Part shown: positions 55,199 through 64,000 of the stretch, piece by piece
Position numbering within the stretch: position 1 is the stretch's first letter
How the letters are laid out: the number at the start of each line of letters is the position of its first letter
DNA from: Skeletonema tropicum
Taxonomy: Eukaryota > Bacillariophyta > Thalassiosirophyceae > Thalassiosirales > Thalassiosiraceae
Assembly (NCBI GenBank): GCA_037178625.1
Contig: CM074133.1
Location: forward strand, 2,542,001 to 2,606,000
Direction: 5' to 3'
Length of the DNA: 64,000 bases
The notes under the pieces: model-generated
What the model saw: only the letters and a program-made list of their open reading frames with translations
Told to the model about the DNA's origin: nothing
Databases searched by the model: none
Made by a program: the position numbers and the translations under genes

Positions 55199-55416
55199 AT
55201 TGAAGTGGGGAATGAATAAACGACGCAAGAACTCATTTACTTCTACATACATCAAAACTAGACTGATAACAACATGTCATGATGATGATGTAGTCACACA
55301 TTTGAGTGCATCAAACTGGTCATTTCTTATTTATGTCTTATAATATTTGGTAATATGTAATGCATGAGTGCATTTTGCATCGTATAGCACTTCTGCTTGG
55401 AATATATTATACATTC

Positions 55417-56283
55417 CTACTTCTTTCCCTTCTTCTTCTTAGCGCCTCCTTTCTTACCCTTCTTCTTCTTTCCTCCTCCTCCACCTTGAGGGGTGATACT
55501 CAAGGGTACGAAGGATGCCAACGCAGCAGCCATCTTCTCTTCATCGTCGATCTTTTGCTGAGCCTTTTCCTTCTCCTCCTTTTCCTTACGCTTTCGTTGC
55601 GCTTCTTTGCAGACTGCCTTGTGATCAGGCCATGCTGCCTTTTGACATTCTTCACTGCAATACATGGTGTCAAAGCAACCCAAGCACTCTTGAAGGCGAG
55701 TCTTTTTACCTTTCCTCTGTCCAGGTTCCGGAGCCACTCTCTTCCCATGAACATTTGCACATCCATCGTAGTCACACTTTCGTCCTTCCTTTTTTGGGAT
55801 TTGACTCATTTCCCAGTAAGTAGAAGGCGGCGCTTGCTCTTGACCAATATAGCCATATTTCATACCTTCTCTCTGGGTCGTCTCACTTATACGATTGTGT
55901 ATCACTCTCATGGTTTCGTCGCACATTGCTTGAAATGCGCCGCAAGATTCCCAGGCACAGTACAATTTATACGCTTCCAGGATGGTTCCATCAATGTGGT
56001 CCGCCAGTTTATGGCCAGTTTGTAACCATGTAATGGTACCTTGGCTTTCAATAACATCAAGTAAGGGAACAACTGTCGCTGGTCCTGCTCCTGCCACTTG
56101 GACACCAACACCAAACTCATCCGTGATGGATTCGAAACACTCTCCACACATCAAACGAGGCATCATTCTCGTGCCGATTCCTACATCAGTACTTTGCAGG
56201 CATTGCTGATACACCAGCCAACAGCGATCTCCCGACGAACTCGGCTTTTGCCGCTTCACACCAACTTGCAGCATTTTGGACAT
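55417..56283 (-). CDS. MYND zinc-finger protein, 288 aa
   Basis: Intronless ORF from ATG 56283. The N-terminal ~150 residues have no recognised domain. Residues ~170-235 hold a Cys/His array: CDYDGCANVHG, then CLGCFDTMYCSEECQKAAW and PDHKAVC, the C-x2-C...C-x2-C...C-x3-C...H-x3-C arrangement of MYND fingers, which are protein-interaction modules. A Lys/Glu helix and a Lys/Gly tail (KKKKGKKGGAKKKKGKK) follow, suggesting nucleic-acid binding or nuclear localisation. Convergent with the hydrolase gene at 54152-55198. Confidence 0.85.
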   Translation of the reverse strand: MSKMLQVGVKRQKPSSSGDRCWLVYQQCLQSTDVGIGTRMMPRLMCGECFESITDEFGVGVQVAGAGPATVVPLLDVIESQGTITWLQTGHKLADHIDGTILEAYKLYCAWESCGAFQAMCDETMRVIHNRISETTQREGMKYGYIGQEQAPPSTYWEMSQIPKKEGRKCDYDGCANVHGKRVAPEPGQRKGKKTRLQECLGCFDTMYCSEECQKAAWPDHKAVCKEAQRKRKEKEEKEKAQQKIDDEEKMAAALASFVPLSITPQGGGGGKKKKGKKGGAKKKKGKK

Positions 56284-56717
56284 TGCTCAATCACCTCCTT
56301 CTCTCTCTCTCTCTACTTATTTATGTAGAGGAAATAATAAGCAGCAAGAATATAAGCGAATATTCGCGAATATAAGCGAATATTCGCGGATATAAGCGAA
56401 TATTCGCGGATATAAGCGAATATCCGCTTATATTCGTTGCGTAAATTAAGCGGGCTACTTTGCATTTTGAGATGGAGATGTGAGATGTGAGACATCGTTC
56501 TTTGACACCATGTGTATTGTTTAATTGAGCACATCTCAATCTGTCACAATCACCTGTGACACAAGAGGCAAGAGGTGGATGGAGGCGAGATGCGAGATAA
56601 ATAGCTGAAGTCATAGAAACGAAGACGAAGAGCAACCGTACAGTGTTGGGAAACCAATTGATTAGACTGCGCATAGAAGAAGAGGGAACTTTGCTATACT
56701 CATATAAGAGTGCCAAA
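56284..56717. other. Intergenic region with palindromic 20-bp repeats
   Basis: 434 bp between divergent genes. A (TC)n run lies just upstream of the MYND gene (about 56296-56316). From about 56349 to 56440 there are four copies of a 20-bp unit, GAATATAAGCGAATATTCGC, which is itself nearly self-complementary, ending in an inverted half. The remainder is the promoter of the 4EHP gene. No RNA gene is recognised. Confidence 0.6.
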
Positions 56718-57445
56718 ATGACGACGGTAAGCGCTTACAGCAAAGATATGTGTGGCTGTCGACGATTCATGGATCCACCGCCTCACAAATCTTCGGGTCA
56801 AACTGACTGATGTATCTTTGCGACGACACTGTGTCTAAACACTTGCAATGCGACCCTATGCTCTTCTGACTTGAATAATTACAAATATCTACCTCTCTCT
56901 CTCTCTCTCTCTCATCTCAGGGAACACAACTACAAGCTGGCTATTCATTTTACTACATGCGCCGCTCCAAGCGGGGACACAACAAAGGCGAAGACGACGA
57001 TTGGACCGATGCCGTCAAACTCATAGGGACAGCACGTACCATTGAAGAATTCTGGACTATTTACGATTACATTGTACGACCTGATGCGTTGCCTTCTACT
57101 ACCGATTATCATTTCTTTCGTGAGGGGGTCAAGCCAACGTGGGAGGATCCGGCCAACTCGGCTGGTGGGAAGTGGACAGTCCGTCTTCCCAAGAAGGGAT
57201 TGTTGGGTGCACGGTACTGGGAGGAGGTTATTTTGGCATTACTTGGTGGACAGTTTGTGGGTATTCCCGATGGGGAAATAACTGGTGCAGTGATATCCTG
57301 CAGGGATCGGGAGGATGTCCTTTCGGTGTGGACCAAATCGGGTGGCAATGCTCGGATGGTGAATAAGGTGAAGGAGTCGATGAGGAGACTTTTGCGTCTT
57401 CCGAATCATGTTACTTTGCATTATCATAATCATCCACGCACCTAA
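56718..57445 (+). CDS. Class II cap-binding protein (4EHP/eIF4E2-like)
   Basis: Exon 1 is only 9 nt (56718-56726, ATG ACG ACG), followed by GTAAGC and a 194-nt intron with a long CT tract before the CAG acceptor. Exon 2 is 56921-57445. Product is 177 residues. The fold markers GYSFYYMRRS, EEFWTIYDYIVRPDALP, DYHFFREGVKPTWEDPAN, GGKWTVRLPK and WEEVILALLGGQF match eIF4E, and the Tyr substitution at the first cap-stacking Trp (YSFYY) marks the 4EHP class. These proteins bind the mRNA cap but usually not eIF4G, and repress translation. An ATG inside exon 2 (56957) would remove the first strand, so the spliced start is preferred. Confidence 0.87.
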
Positions 57446-57698
57446 ATAGATATGTTGGTTGGTTGCGAGGAAAAGATACTTTTTTATAACATAATCTGAC
57501 AATAATATTATTATATTGACGAGTCTGAACATGTACAATTTGCATTCTGTTCTTTCGACAGTTATATTTAAATGTAATTACAGTGTGAAGATTCCGACAC
57601 CAGCTGTAGAGATCACTACTTCTACCAAAACCTCAAAACTCCATTCACAGCTTGCATCTCACATATCTATCCTCAATAATTCACACCATACACACATC

Positions 57699-59084
57699 TT
57701 ACAACGAACCACGATGCAATATCGAACTCCCATACTCCTCATACTCATTCCTCCCCACCCACATATTCTTAAACGTGGCCAAACTCGCCAGAATACTCCC
57801 ACCAACCCACGCCGAATCCCGTCGTTCCGGGGGAGCCGAAATTCGTATCCTCGTCCGTTCCGGAGCACGTTGACGTACCTCATACAACAACCGATCACCC
57901 AATCCAGGAAGGAGTGTGGATCCACCCGACAAGACAATGTTGGAGAAGAGTGTGGATCGTAAGTCCATGTCGGATTGGAGGATGGATGTCATTAGTACAT
58001 CGTGTATGGGACGTTCTTCGGATCCAATGAGGGATGGTTGGAAGAGTACCTCGGATGATCTATGACGTTCATTTGCAATGGTAACTACTTGTCCATCGGG
58101 TAGTTGATATTGTGCCTTGGCTGCTGCTCCTGTATTTGTGCTGCCGCTACTGGTAGTAGAAGTAGTATTCCCGCCCATGTCATAATCACTCTCTTCATTC
58201 GTAGGAACATTCGACACATAACAAACCTCCTCCTTCATCCTCGCTACAAAATCCATTTCGGCAGTGGTAGAAAATGCCAACCCACTCTTACGTAACAACA
58301 ACTGCAATCGATTTGTCACATCAATCCCACCCAAATCACTTCGAACAATGGAATGTGGTAACGCATACCCCTCATATACGGGGATACAATGCGTGACACC
58401 CTCACCCACATCCAAAACCACTCCCGTAGTCCGTCCCGAGGCATACAAACTCAACACTGCCGGAGGAGCGACAAACAATGCCGGGACACGAAATGTCTCG
58501 AAGAAAATCTCGGCAAGTTGCTCCCGCTGCGTGGATGGATTGTGTGGTGCCTCCGTCAATAATACCGGATGCTCTTCCATTTTGGCATTTAGATTGGATT
58601 TGGAATAAATGTGTTCCCAGAGTAATTCCATGGCATCCCATCCCCCATCCACGACGGACCCACGGGACATGGGATGTTCGAGTAGGAATGCTCCACGGTG
58701 TTCGTCTAATTTGGATCCGACAAAGTAGGATGTGATTCCACTACTAGTGGATTTTTTGCCACTTCCAGTAGTACCGCTGGTTCGTTGCTCTTCTCCTTCG
58801 AGGGCACCCCCTGGCATTACTCTTTGGTGTTTGGCTCGGCCTACTTTGGTGCCCACTGTGATCTGCACGGTGATGTCATTTGTAACCAGTGGGTGTTAGC
58901 ATAAGGAGATAATGTTATCCAATCATATAACAAATCACGAAAATTATAAGTAATGTCTCACCTTTGGTTTGGTACCCCCCGCAAAACCAGCCTTAATAGT
59001 GGCCGTACCACAGTCCATGACAATGGGCTGATTGAGCATGGCTGCTCCGGACGAGGAGGGGGCTACTTCTGCTTCGCTGCTCAT
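57699..59084 (-). CDS. Actin-related protein 1 (centractin)-like
   Basis: Exons 59084-58962 and 58862-57699 join across a 99-nt intron in phase 0 to 428 residues. Actin-fold signatures run in order: IVMDCGTATIKAGFAGG, RVMPGGALEGEE, HPVLLTEAPHNP, LFVAPPAVLSLYASGRTTGVVLDVG, SDMDLRSTLFSNIVLSGGST and WVGGSILASL. EEHPVLLTEAP, ALEGEE and GRNEYEEYGSSILHR resemble ARP1, the filament-forming subunit of dynactin, more than conventional actin. Low-complexity Ser/Thr/Gly inserts (about residues 105-120 and 265-290) are unusual for the family. Dynactin links dynein to cargo and membranes. It is divergent from the Vps39-like gene, about 270 bp apart. Confidence 0.85.
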
Positions 59085-59353
59085 GGTTTGTTTGTTGGGC
59101 ACAACGTGCAGCGACAGTGATAATAGCAGTGGGGTGCCTGAATTTTTGCAGATGCCGATGAAACTGAAAAGCCACAATGACGGCGGGTGTGATTTCAAAG
59201 GATCAAAATCACCCGCCTTCCCTATCGCTTCACACAAAATAAAAATCCACGCCATCCACAATATAAGATATGAACCATGTCGACGACTCCAGTACTATGC
59301 TACTGAATTGAAGGAATACTACAATCATAAACAGCGACACAACCCATACAACC

Positions 59354-62300
59354 ATGTCAGCCTCTCTCGGTCCATCACTAGTGCTAAGATCCAACGCTTC
59401 ACCACGTTGTCTCACGGGCTACATTTCAAGAAAGTCTAACAATACCACAACCAAATCTTCTACCAATGACCCAAGCAATCCATTTGACGATGGTCCATTA
59501 TCCTCTCCCTACTCCACCACCACCACCTCCTCCTCCTCTTCGGATATAGTGTACTCTACCGCCTTTGGAACAGAACGTGGCTCACTCCATTTCCGTACCT
59601 ACACCATTGACACTGCCAACAGCAATGCAGAAGCAACACAAGGAGAGGATACAAGTCAATTATTAATCGATGCCGAAACAACCATACCAGATGGACTTAT
59701 CAATCTACAAGGTGCAGTCAAGGGTGCCATTGTGGGGATTACATTGGCAACTCGTCGTACTACTACTCTCGATGGAACTCAATTATTACAACCACAACAA
59801 CAATCACTGCAGCAGCCACTACAGTTGGTATTGTCCGATGGAACACACAATCAATTCACATCATCCCCACCCATCTTTTTATTATTGGTAGATGACAATC
59901 GTACTGGTGCGACTACCACGTCTGCAACTGCATTAAAATCAGATCCGAATTTGGGAACAGTATGCGGCACATTTGGTAATTGTCAAGAATGGTTCGTTTC
60001 ACAAGTTGCCTCCTGCTCCCTCCAACACGTAGCAATACTGTAGGTGGTGGTGACAATGGAATGGTAGATGGAGGTTCTTCCTCTACAATCACCTCACCAC
60101 AACTAATGAATAAAAAGACACCATCACATAAACCGGGGTGGTAGTACAGGTGGATTTGGTAGTACTGGAAGCAGTAGTGGTGGAGGATGGTTTGGTAATG
60201 AATCTTCCGCAAGCTACACCTGGCATTATGGGTGGCAGCATGTTGTCCACTCCCAAAAATTCCATAATGGGAACACCATCATTATCAACCACAACCAACA
60301 ACAATACAGCAACAGTAGCAACCACAACAACTTCATCATCTTCGTCTTCATTGGGACCACTCCCACGAATGTCATGTGCAACCTATCATCCTCACACGGG
60401 GTTTGTATATGCAGCTGGGACGGGAGTGTATGGGTTACCGCCTCAAGCGGTCAAGGCTGTTTTGGCTGGAATGACGACTGTGATGAATGAAGGTATGTCA
60501 TTGGGTGGACGTAATGGTGGTGGTGGTGGTAGTAGTAGTACCTATTATCGACGAGGTCAAGGTGCTGCTGCTGGAGGTGGTAGCAGCAGCAGCAGCGGTG
60601 GTGGTATCGGAACAACTCCAACAACAGGATTAGTATCCTCCTCCACAACAACAACATCATCAATGATGATGATGATGAAACCACCCATAGCACTCTATCT
60701 CAAATGCAATCAAATCCTCCCATCACCAGGAGTACGAGGAGGGTCCAAAAATGCCATGACATTGGCATGTAGTGGCCGGGTGGCGAATTGTGGCAGTGGC
60801 CAATACATTTTATGCAGTGCCGGCATTTTTGGATGTGAATGTGTTGAGGAATCAGGAGTCGGCATCATTGTTGTTGTCGTCGTCATCTGTTGTTGTGAGT
60901 GGTAGTAGTACTGCTGCTACTGCTGTTGCTGCTGCGACGGCTGCAAATGATCTTTCCGTGGCATCATTTTCATCATTGATGGCATCATTACCGAATGTTA
61001 GTGCTACCAAATTATTGTCATTTGCACAAAGTTCCCAAGTTCATCCAGTCATTGCAATTGAGGTATTATCCTCCAATGATGGGAGTACTACATCGTTGTC
61101 TTCTCCCGGGGGGATACCATCATGAGATATTTACACTCAGTGACAAGTCTAGTCGTATTGGCAAGTGGGAGGGAGTGTACCACCGTGGACATTGAATCTA
61201 TTCCGGATGCGACTGCCGTCTCGACGATTGAAAAGGGTGGGACGGTGTTGGGTGGGATGGTGAGGACGGCGATACAATCATCGGCGTGTCGTCATGGGAT
61301 TGCAACGTTGCCCAGTCCGATTGTTGCTGCTGCGTCATTGGCGGGGGGGAGTGGTGTTGGTGATATTTCGTCGGGACCTTTGGTGTCATTGTTGACGGCG
61401 GATGGATTGGTTCATATAAGATCACCATTGTGTGTTGCCGTTCCTTTGACGACAATTGAGGTGGGAACGAGACCCAATGATTATTTCTCCTTGTCGCCTC
61501 TGCCCAGTGTATTGAAGAAGCATGGCGGGGGAAGGAAGACGATGCTTGCAACAAGTTATGGTGGGGAGGCACGTTTGGTGTATTGTCAGGCAGAGAGTCC
61601 TCAAGTCTTTGCGGATCGTTTTATCAAGCTGTCGATTGATGCATTTGGGCCGAATGGATTTCCTAGATTAGAGCTGGCGAATTCGATTGGTTCGACCTTC
61701 TCGGCAACCTCCTTATGTTGGTCCGGAGCCAACTGAGCACAAACGTTCTTTGCTTCAGCAATATTTGGAAGTTGTGTTGGGTTTGGCCGATGATGTTCGA
61801 CGTGGTGGTGGAAGACTCTCGTCAATGGCAGAGAATGTAAAAATCTCTGTCAATCAAGAGGGTGGTATGGAAGTAGAAGTCAACGAACCAAACCATGAAG
61901 ATAACCTACAGGCGGCATCTTCCTCTCTGAAGCCGAATGCACTCCTTACATGCACCGCACTTTTATGCTTGGTTTGTTTTCAGGTGAACCCACCCAATGC
62001 AACCCTGGCGTGTCGAGCATCAAAAGCTTGTGCAAGTGCAATGGGAATTAGAAGACGAGGAGACACGAGTGTGGCAAAGTCTGCCGTGACAGTGTGCGAA
62101 CTCATTGCGGATCGATTGCTAAAAGAAGCGGCAGCTGCATCTTTCTCTCGTCTGTCTCCAGCTCCAATCTCACCATCGAATCGACACGCGCCGAGTGGAG
62201 CGAGCATGCAGTTTGTAGAGTCTGCTGTTTGGCTTTTGAGATCTTGCGGCTGCCATGAAAAGGCTATTTTTGCTCTTGAAGAGCGCATGAATGACCCTTC

Positions 62301-63972
62301 TTTGCGAAACGCCTCTGTTCCATTTGATGAGCAAATAAATAGTGGTGGCGTTGCGTTTGGATGGTCGCAGATCAAATTTGATAGCTATATCGCTACGCAT
62401 CTAGGGGATTTATGGGCCAGCAAAGATGACAAGTACTGTCAACTAGTGATCCAATCATCAGCAACGCGAGATTTACTTGCGAGGAATCCTTCACTTGGCC
62501 TGAGCATTTTTACCTCCACACATCCACAGAATGAGAATGAGTGGAGAATGATGAAGCCTGGGGACGACCCGCTTGCTCACCCCTTTTACCCTTCGAAAGT
62601 AACCGAACTTCTAAAAATGGTGTCACCACATGCTAGCTCGAAAGAGTTGATTGAGAAGGTTTCGAATGATGCTTCAGGTTCGCTGCCTCTTAATTCCGGC
62701 GGTAGAGCTCTTGCTGTTGCTTATCTCGAGTCTGCATTAGGCATTTCATCCGGGCGCCCGACAGAAAGTCGAAGTGATCCTTCTTACCGTGGTGAATTCG
62801 ACGAACGAAAGGCTGACATGCATGATGAGTTGTCTTATCTACTCCTTGAAGGAGTAATCTCAGAACGAGTAGACGATTCTTCCGAGGATTCTGATTTGGG
62901 AGCATTGTATAGATTGAAGTTACGGCGACTTCTCAGTTGGCCAAACTCATTGATTAGATCAGAACGTCTACTTACATCATTACCCACATCATTTTTAAGG
63001 GAGCATGCGCTTCTATTGGGTCGACTAGGAAGACATGAGGAAGCTCTAAGAATTTTCTATTGCGAATTAGGTAGCATTGAGCTGGCACTAGAGTATTGCG
63101 ATATCAGGCACGAAAGGAAGGAAGAAGAAGGAAGAAAAGCTCGCAGCTCGACACCTTCTGAATGTGCCTACATCCCTCTTGTGAAGGTAGCACTAAATGC
63201 AGACCCTGACCTCGACAGAGGAGTCACTGCTGCTATTCAAGTGTTGGCTCTTCGCCGTAATGTCATTGACAAAAGTGCTGCCCTTCGGCTCCTCCCCAAA
63301 AATATTCCATTGTCTCAGATGGCACGTCCATTCCTCATACCAGCTGTGGTAGAGAACCAATCCCAAGTACGCCGACTCAGTGTTGCGTCAGCATTACTTC
63401 GCTCAAGATATATGCAACTGAAGAAAAAGCTCACCGAGGCACAGCTCAAGTCTCAAGCGTCCCTCTATACTGTACCAGCACTGCAGAAATTAAATCTCGG
63501 AGAACATTTGCATTCATCCAAACCTACCAAGGCTCGTCTCGTTCACCCTGCCTCGTCATCAAACTTCCCAGAGGTTTTACTTGTGAAGCATTTCTTTTCG
63601 AGACATTTGGTGATCCAGGCGCAGGTAATGAATGTCAACTCATCTCAAACATTTCAAGATGATGTGCGCACTCTGACGGATGTAGCGTTTGTTGTAGCCG
63701 AATCATCAGATGAAGCCTTGCTTCCAACACTACAAGTTCCCCTCAAGACGTTGCCCCCTCGTGCCACAGGTTCTGCATGGTGTGTGTTGGCAGCTTCTCC
63801 ACAGCGACTCGACGGTACAGCTTTTTTGGCAAGTGAGCTGCGCTTTACTGTTCTTGAAGTAGATGCTGCTGGTGCACCTCTCACCTTTGTGGAAACAAAC
63901 GCTCCAAGATATGGGCGACAATTTGTTGAAGAGTTGCAGGACATGGAAATACATCACTCTGAGTTTTCTTGA
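59354..63972 (+). CDS. Vps39/TGFBRAP1 (CORVET/HOPS) family subunit with gamma-COP appendage-like C-terminus; 5' half broken or mis-modelled
   Basis: The 3' frame (61687-63972) is open for 761 codons and contains EHALLLGRLGRHEEALRIFY (Vps39 domain 1, clathrin-repeat type) and NVIDKSAALRLLPKNIPLSQ followed by a basic helical end (Vps39 domain 2). The last ~160 residues read VPALQKLNLGEHLHSSKPTK, then EVLLVKHFFSRHLVIQ and SELRFTVLEVDAAG...VEELQDMEI, matching the sandwich half of the gamma-COP appendage. Upstream pieces (59354-60043, 60138-60905, 60772-61125, 61122-61736) look like the N-terminal CNH/propeller but use different frames. An intron (about 60042-60144, GTAGG...TAG) may explain one change. 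Others near 60768, 61105 (a G6 run) and 61700 look like 1-base shifts. Vps39-type subunits tether endosomes and vacuoles. Confidence 0.65.
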
Positions 63973-64000
63973 GGACAATTAAAGTAGAAATAACAGGAGA

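Noticed and set aside
57516..57962. 148-codon plus-strand ORF
   Set aside because: It overlaps the end of the ARP1 gene antisense and has no recognisable features.
60451..60693. Minus-strand Tyr/His-rich ORF
   Set aside because: Antisense of low-complexity Gly/Ser/Thr codons of the Vps39-like gene.

Overview
The window looks like nuclear DNA from a diatom-type stramenopile, most likely a centric (Thalassiosirales-like) species; this is inference. Signs are short GT-AG introns (about 67-121 nt), densely packed genes on both strands, Ser/Thr/Gln-rich disordered N-termini, one diatom-style plastid-targeting leader, and eukaryote-only families: JMJD8, ABCF, mitotic cyclin, 4EHP, ARP1, MYND and Vps39. 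No rRNA, tRNA, CRISPR or bacterial operon was seen.

Layout. 1-3118: a JMJD8-like gene (two exons, +) and an unknown gene with a PD-(D/E)XK-like signature (-). 3218-10403: a decayed tyrosine-recombinase retroelement with the A1...B1-A2-B2 split direct repeats of PAT/Ngaro-type elements, inserted just upstream of the unknown gene. 10404-18665: a tandem segmental duplication of a ferric-reductase/NADPH-oxidase-like gene. Copy 1 is intact. Copy 2 lies inside, and truncates, a gene whose N-terminus resembles cyclic-nucleotide-dependent kinases, and is frameshifted ahead of its membrane domain. 18748-22906: a small Rossmann protein (+) and an ABCF ATPase (-). 23200-27650: a satellite with a ~183-bp period, a conserved core and several recurring spacer types. 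27977-43939: one uninterrupted 5,320-codon gene (-) for a giant IQ-motif protein, carrying 171-bp repeats near its N-terminus and nine consecutive, nearly identical 678-bp repeats in the middle.

44176-53982: a MITE-like element, a retinol-dehydrogenase-type SDR, an XPG-N-domain protein, a three-exon tautomerase microgene, two unknown proteins and an A/B-type cyclin. 54152-63972: a plastid-type proline iminopeptidase homologue, a MYND zinc-finger protein, a 4EHP-class cap-binding protein with a 9-nt first exon, an ARP1/centractin homologue, and a Vps39/TGFBRAP1-family tethering subunit. The tethering subunit's C-terminus looks like a gamma-COP appendage domain fused in frame, and its 5' half does not read through in one frame.

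The genes do not form one pathway. The unusual content is structural: the split-repeat retroelement, the chimeric reductase duplication, the modular satellite beside the homogenised giant IQ gene, two related fold-back mini-elements, and the Vps39/gamma-COP-like fusion.
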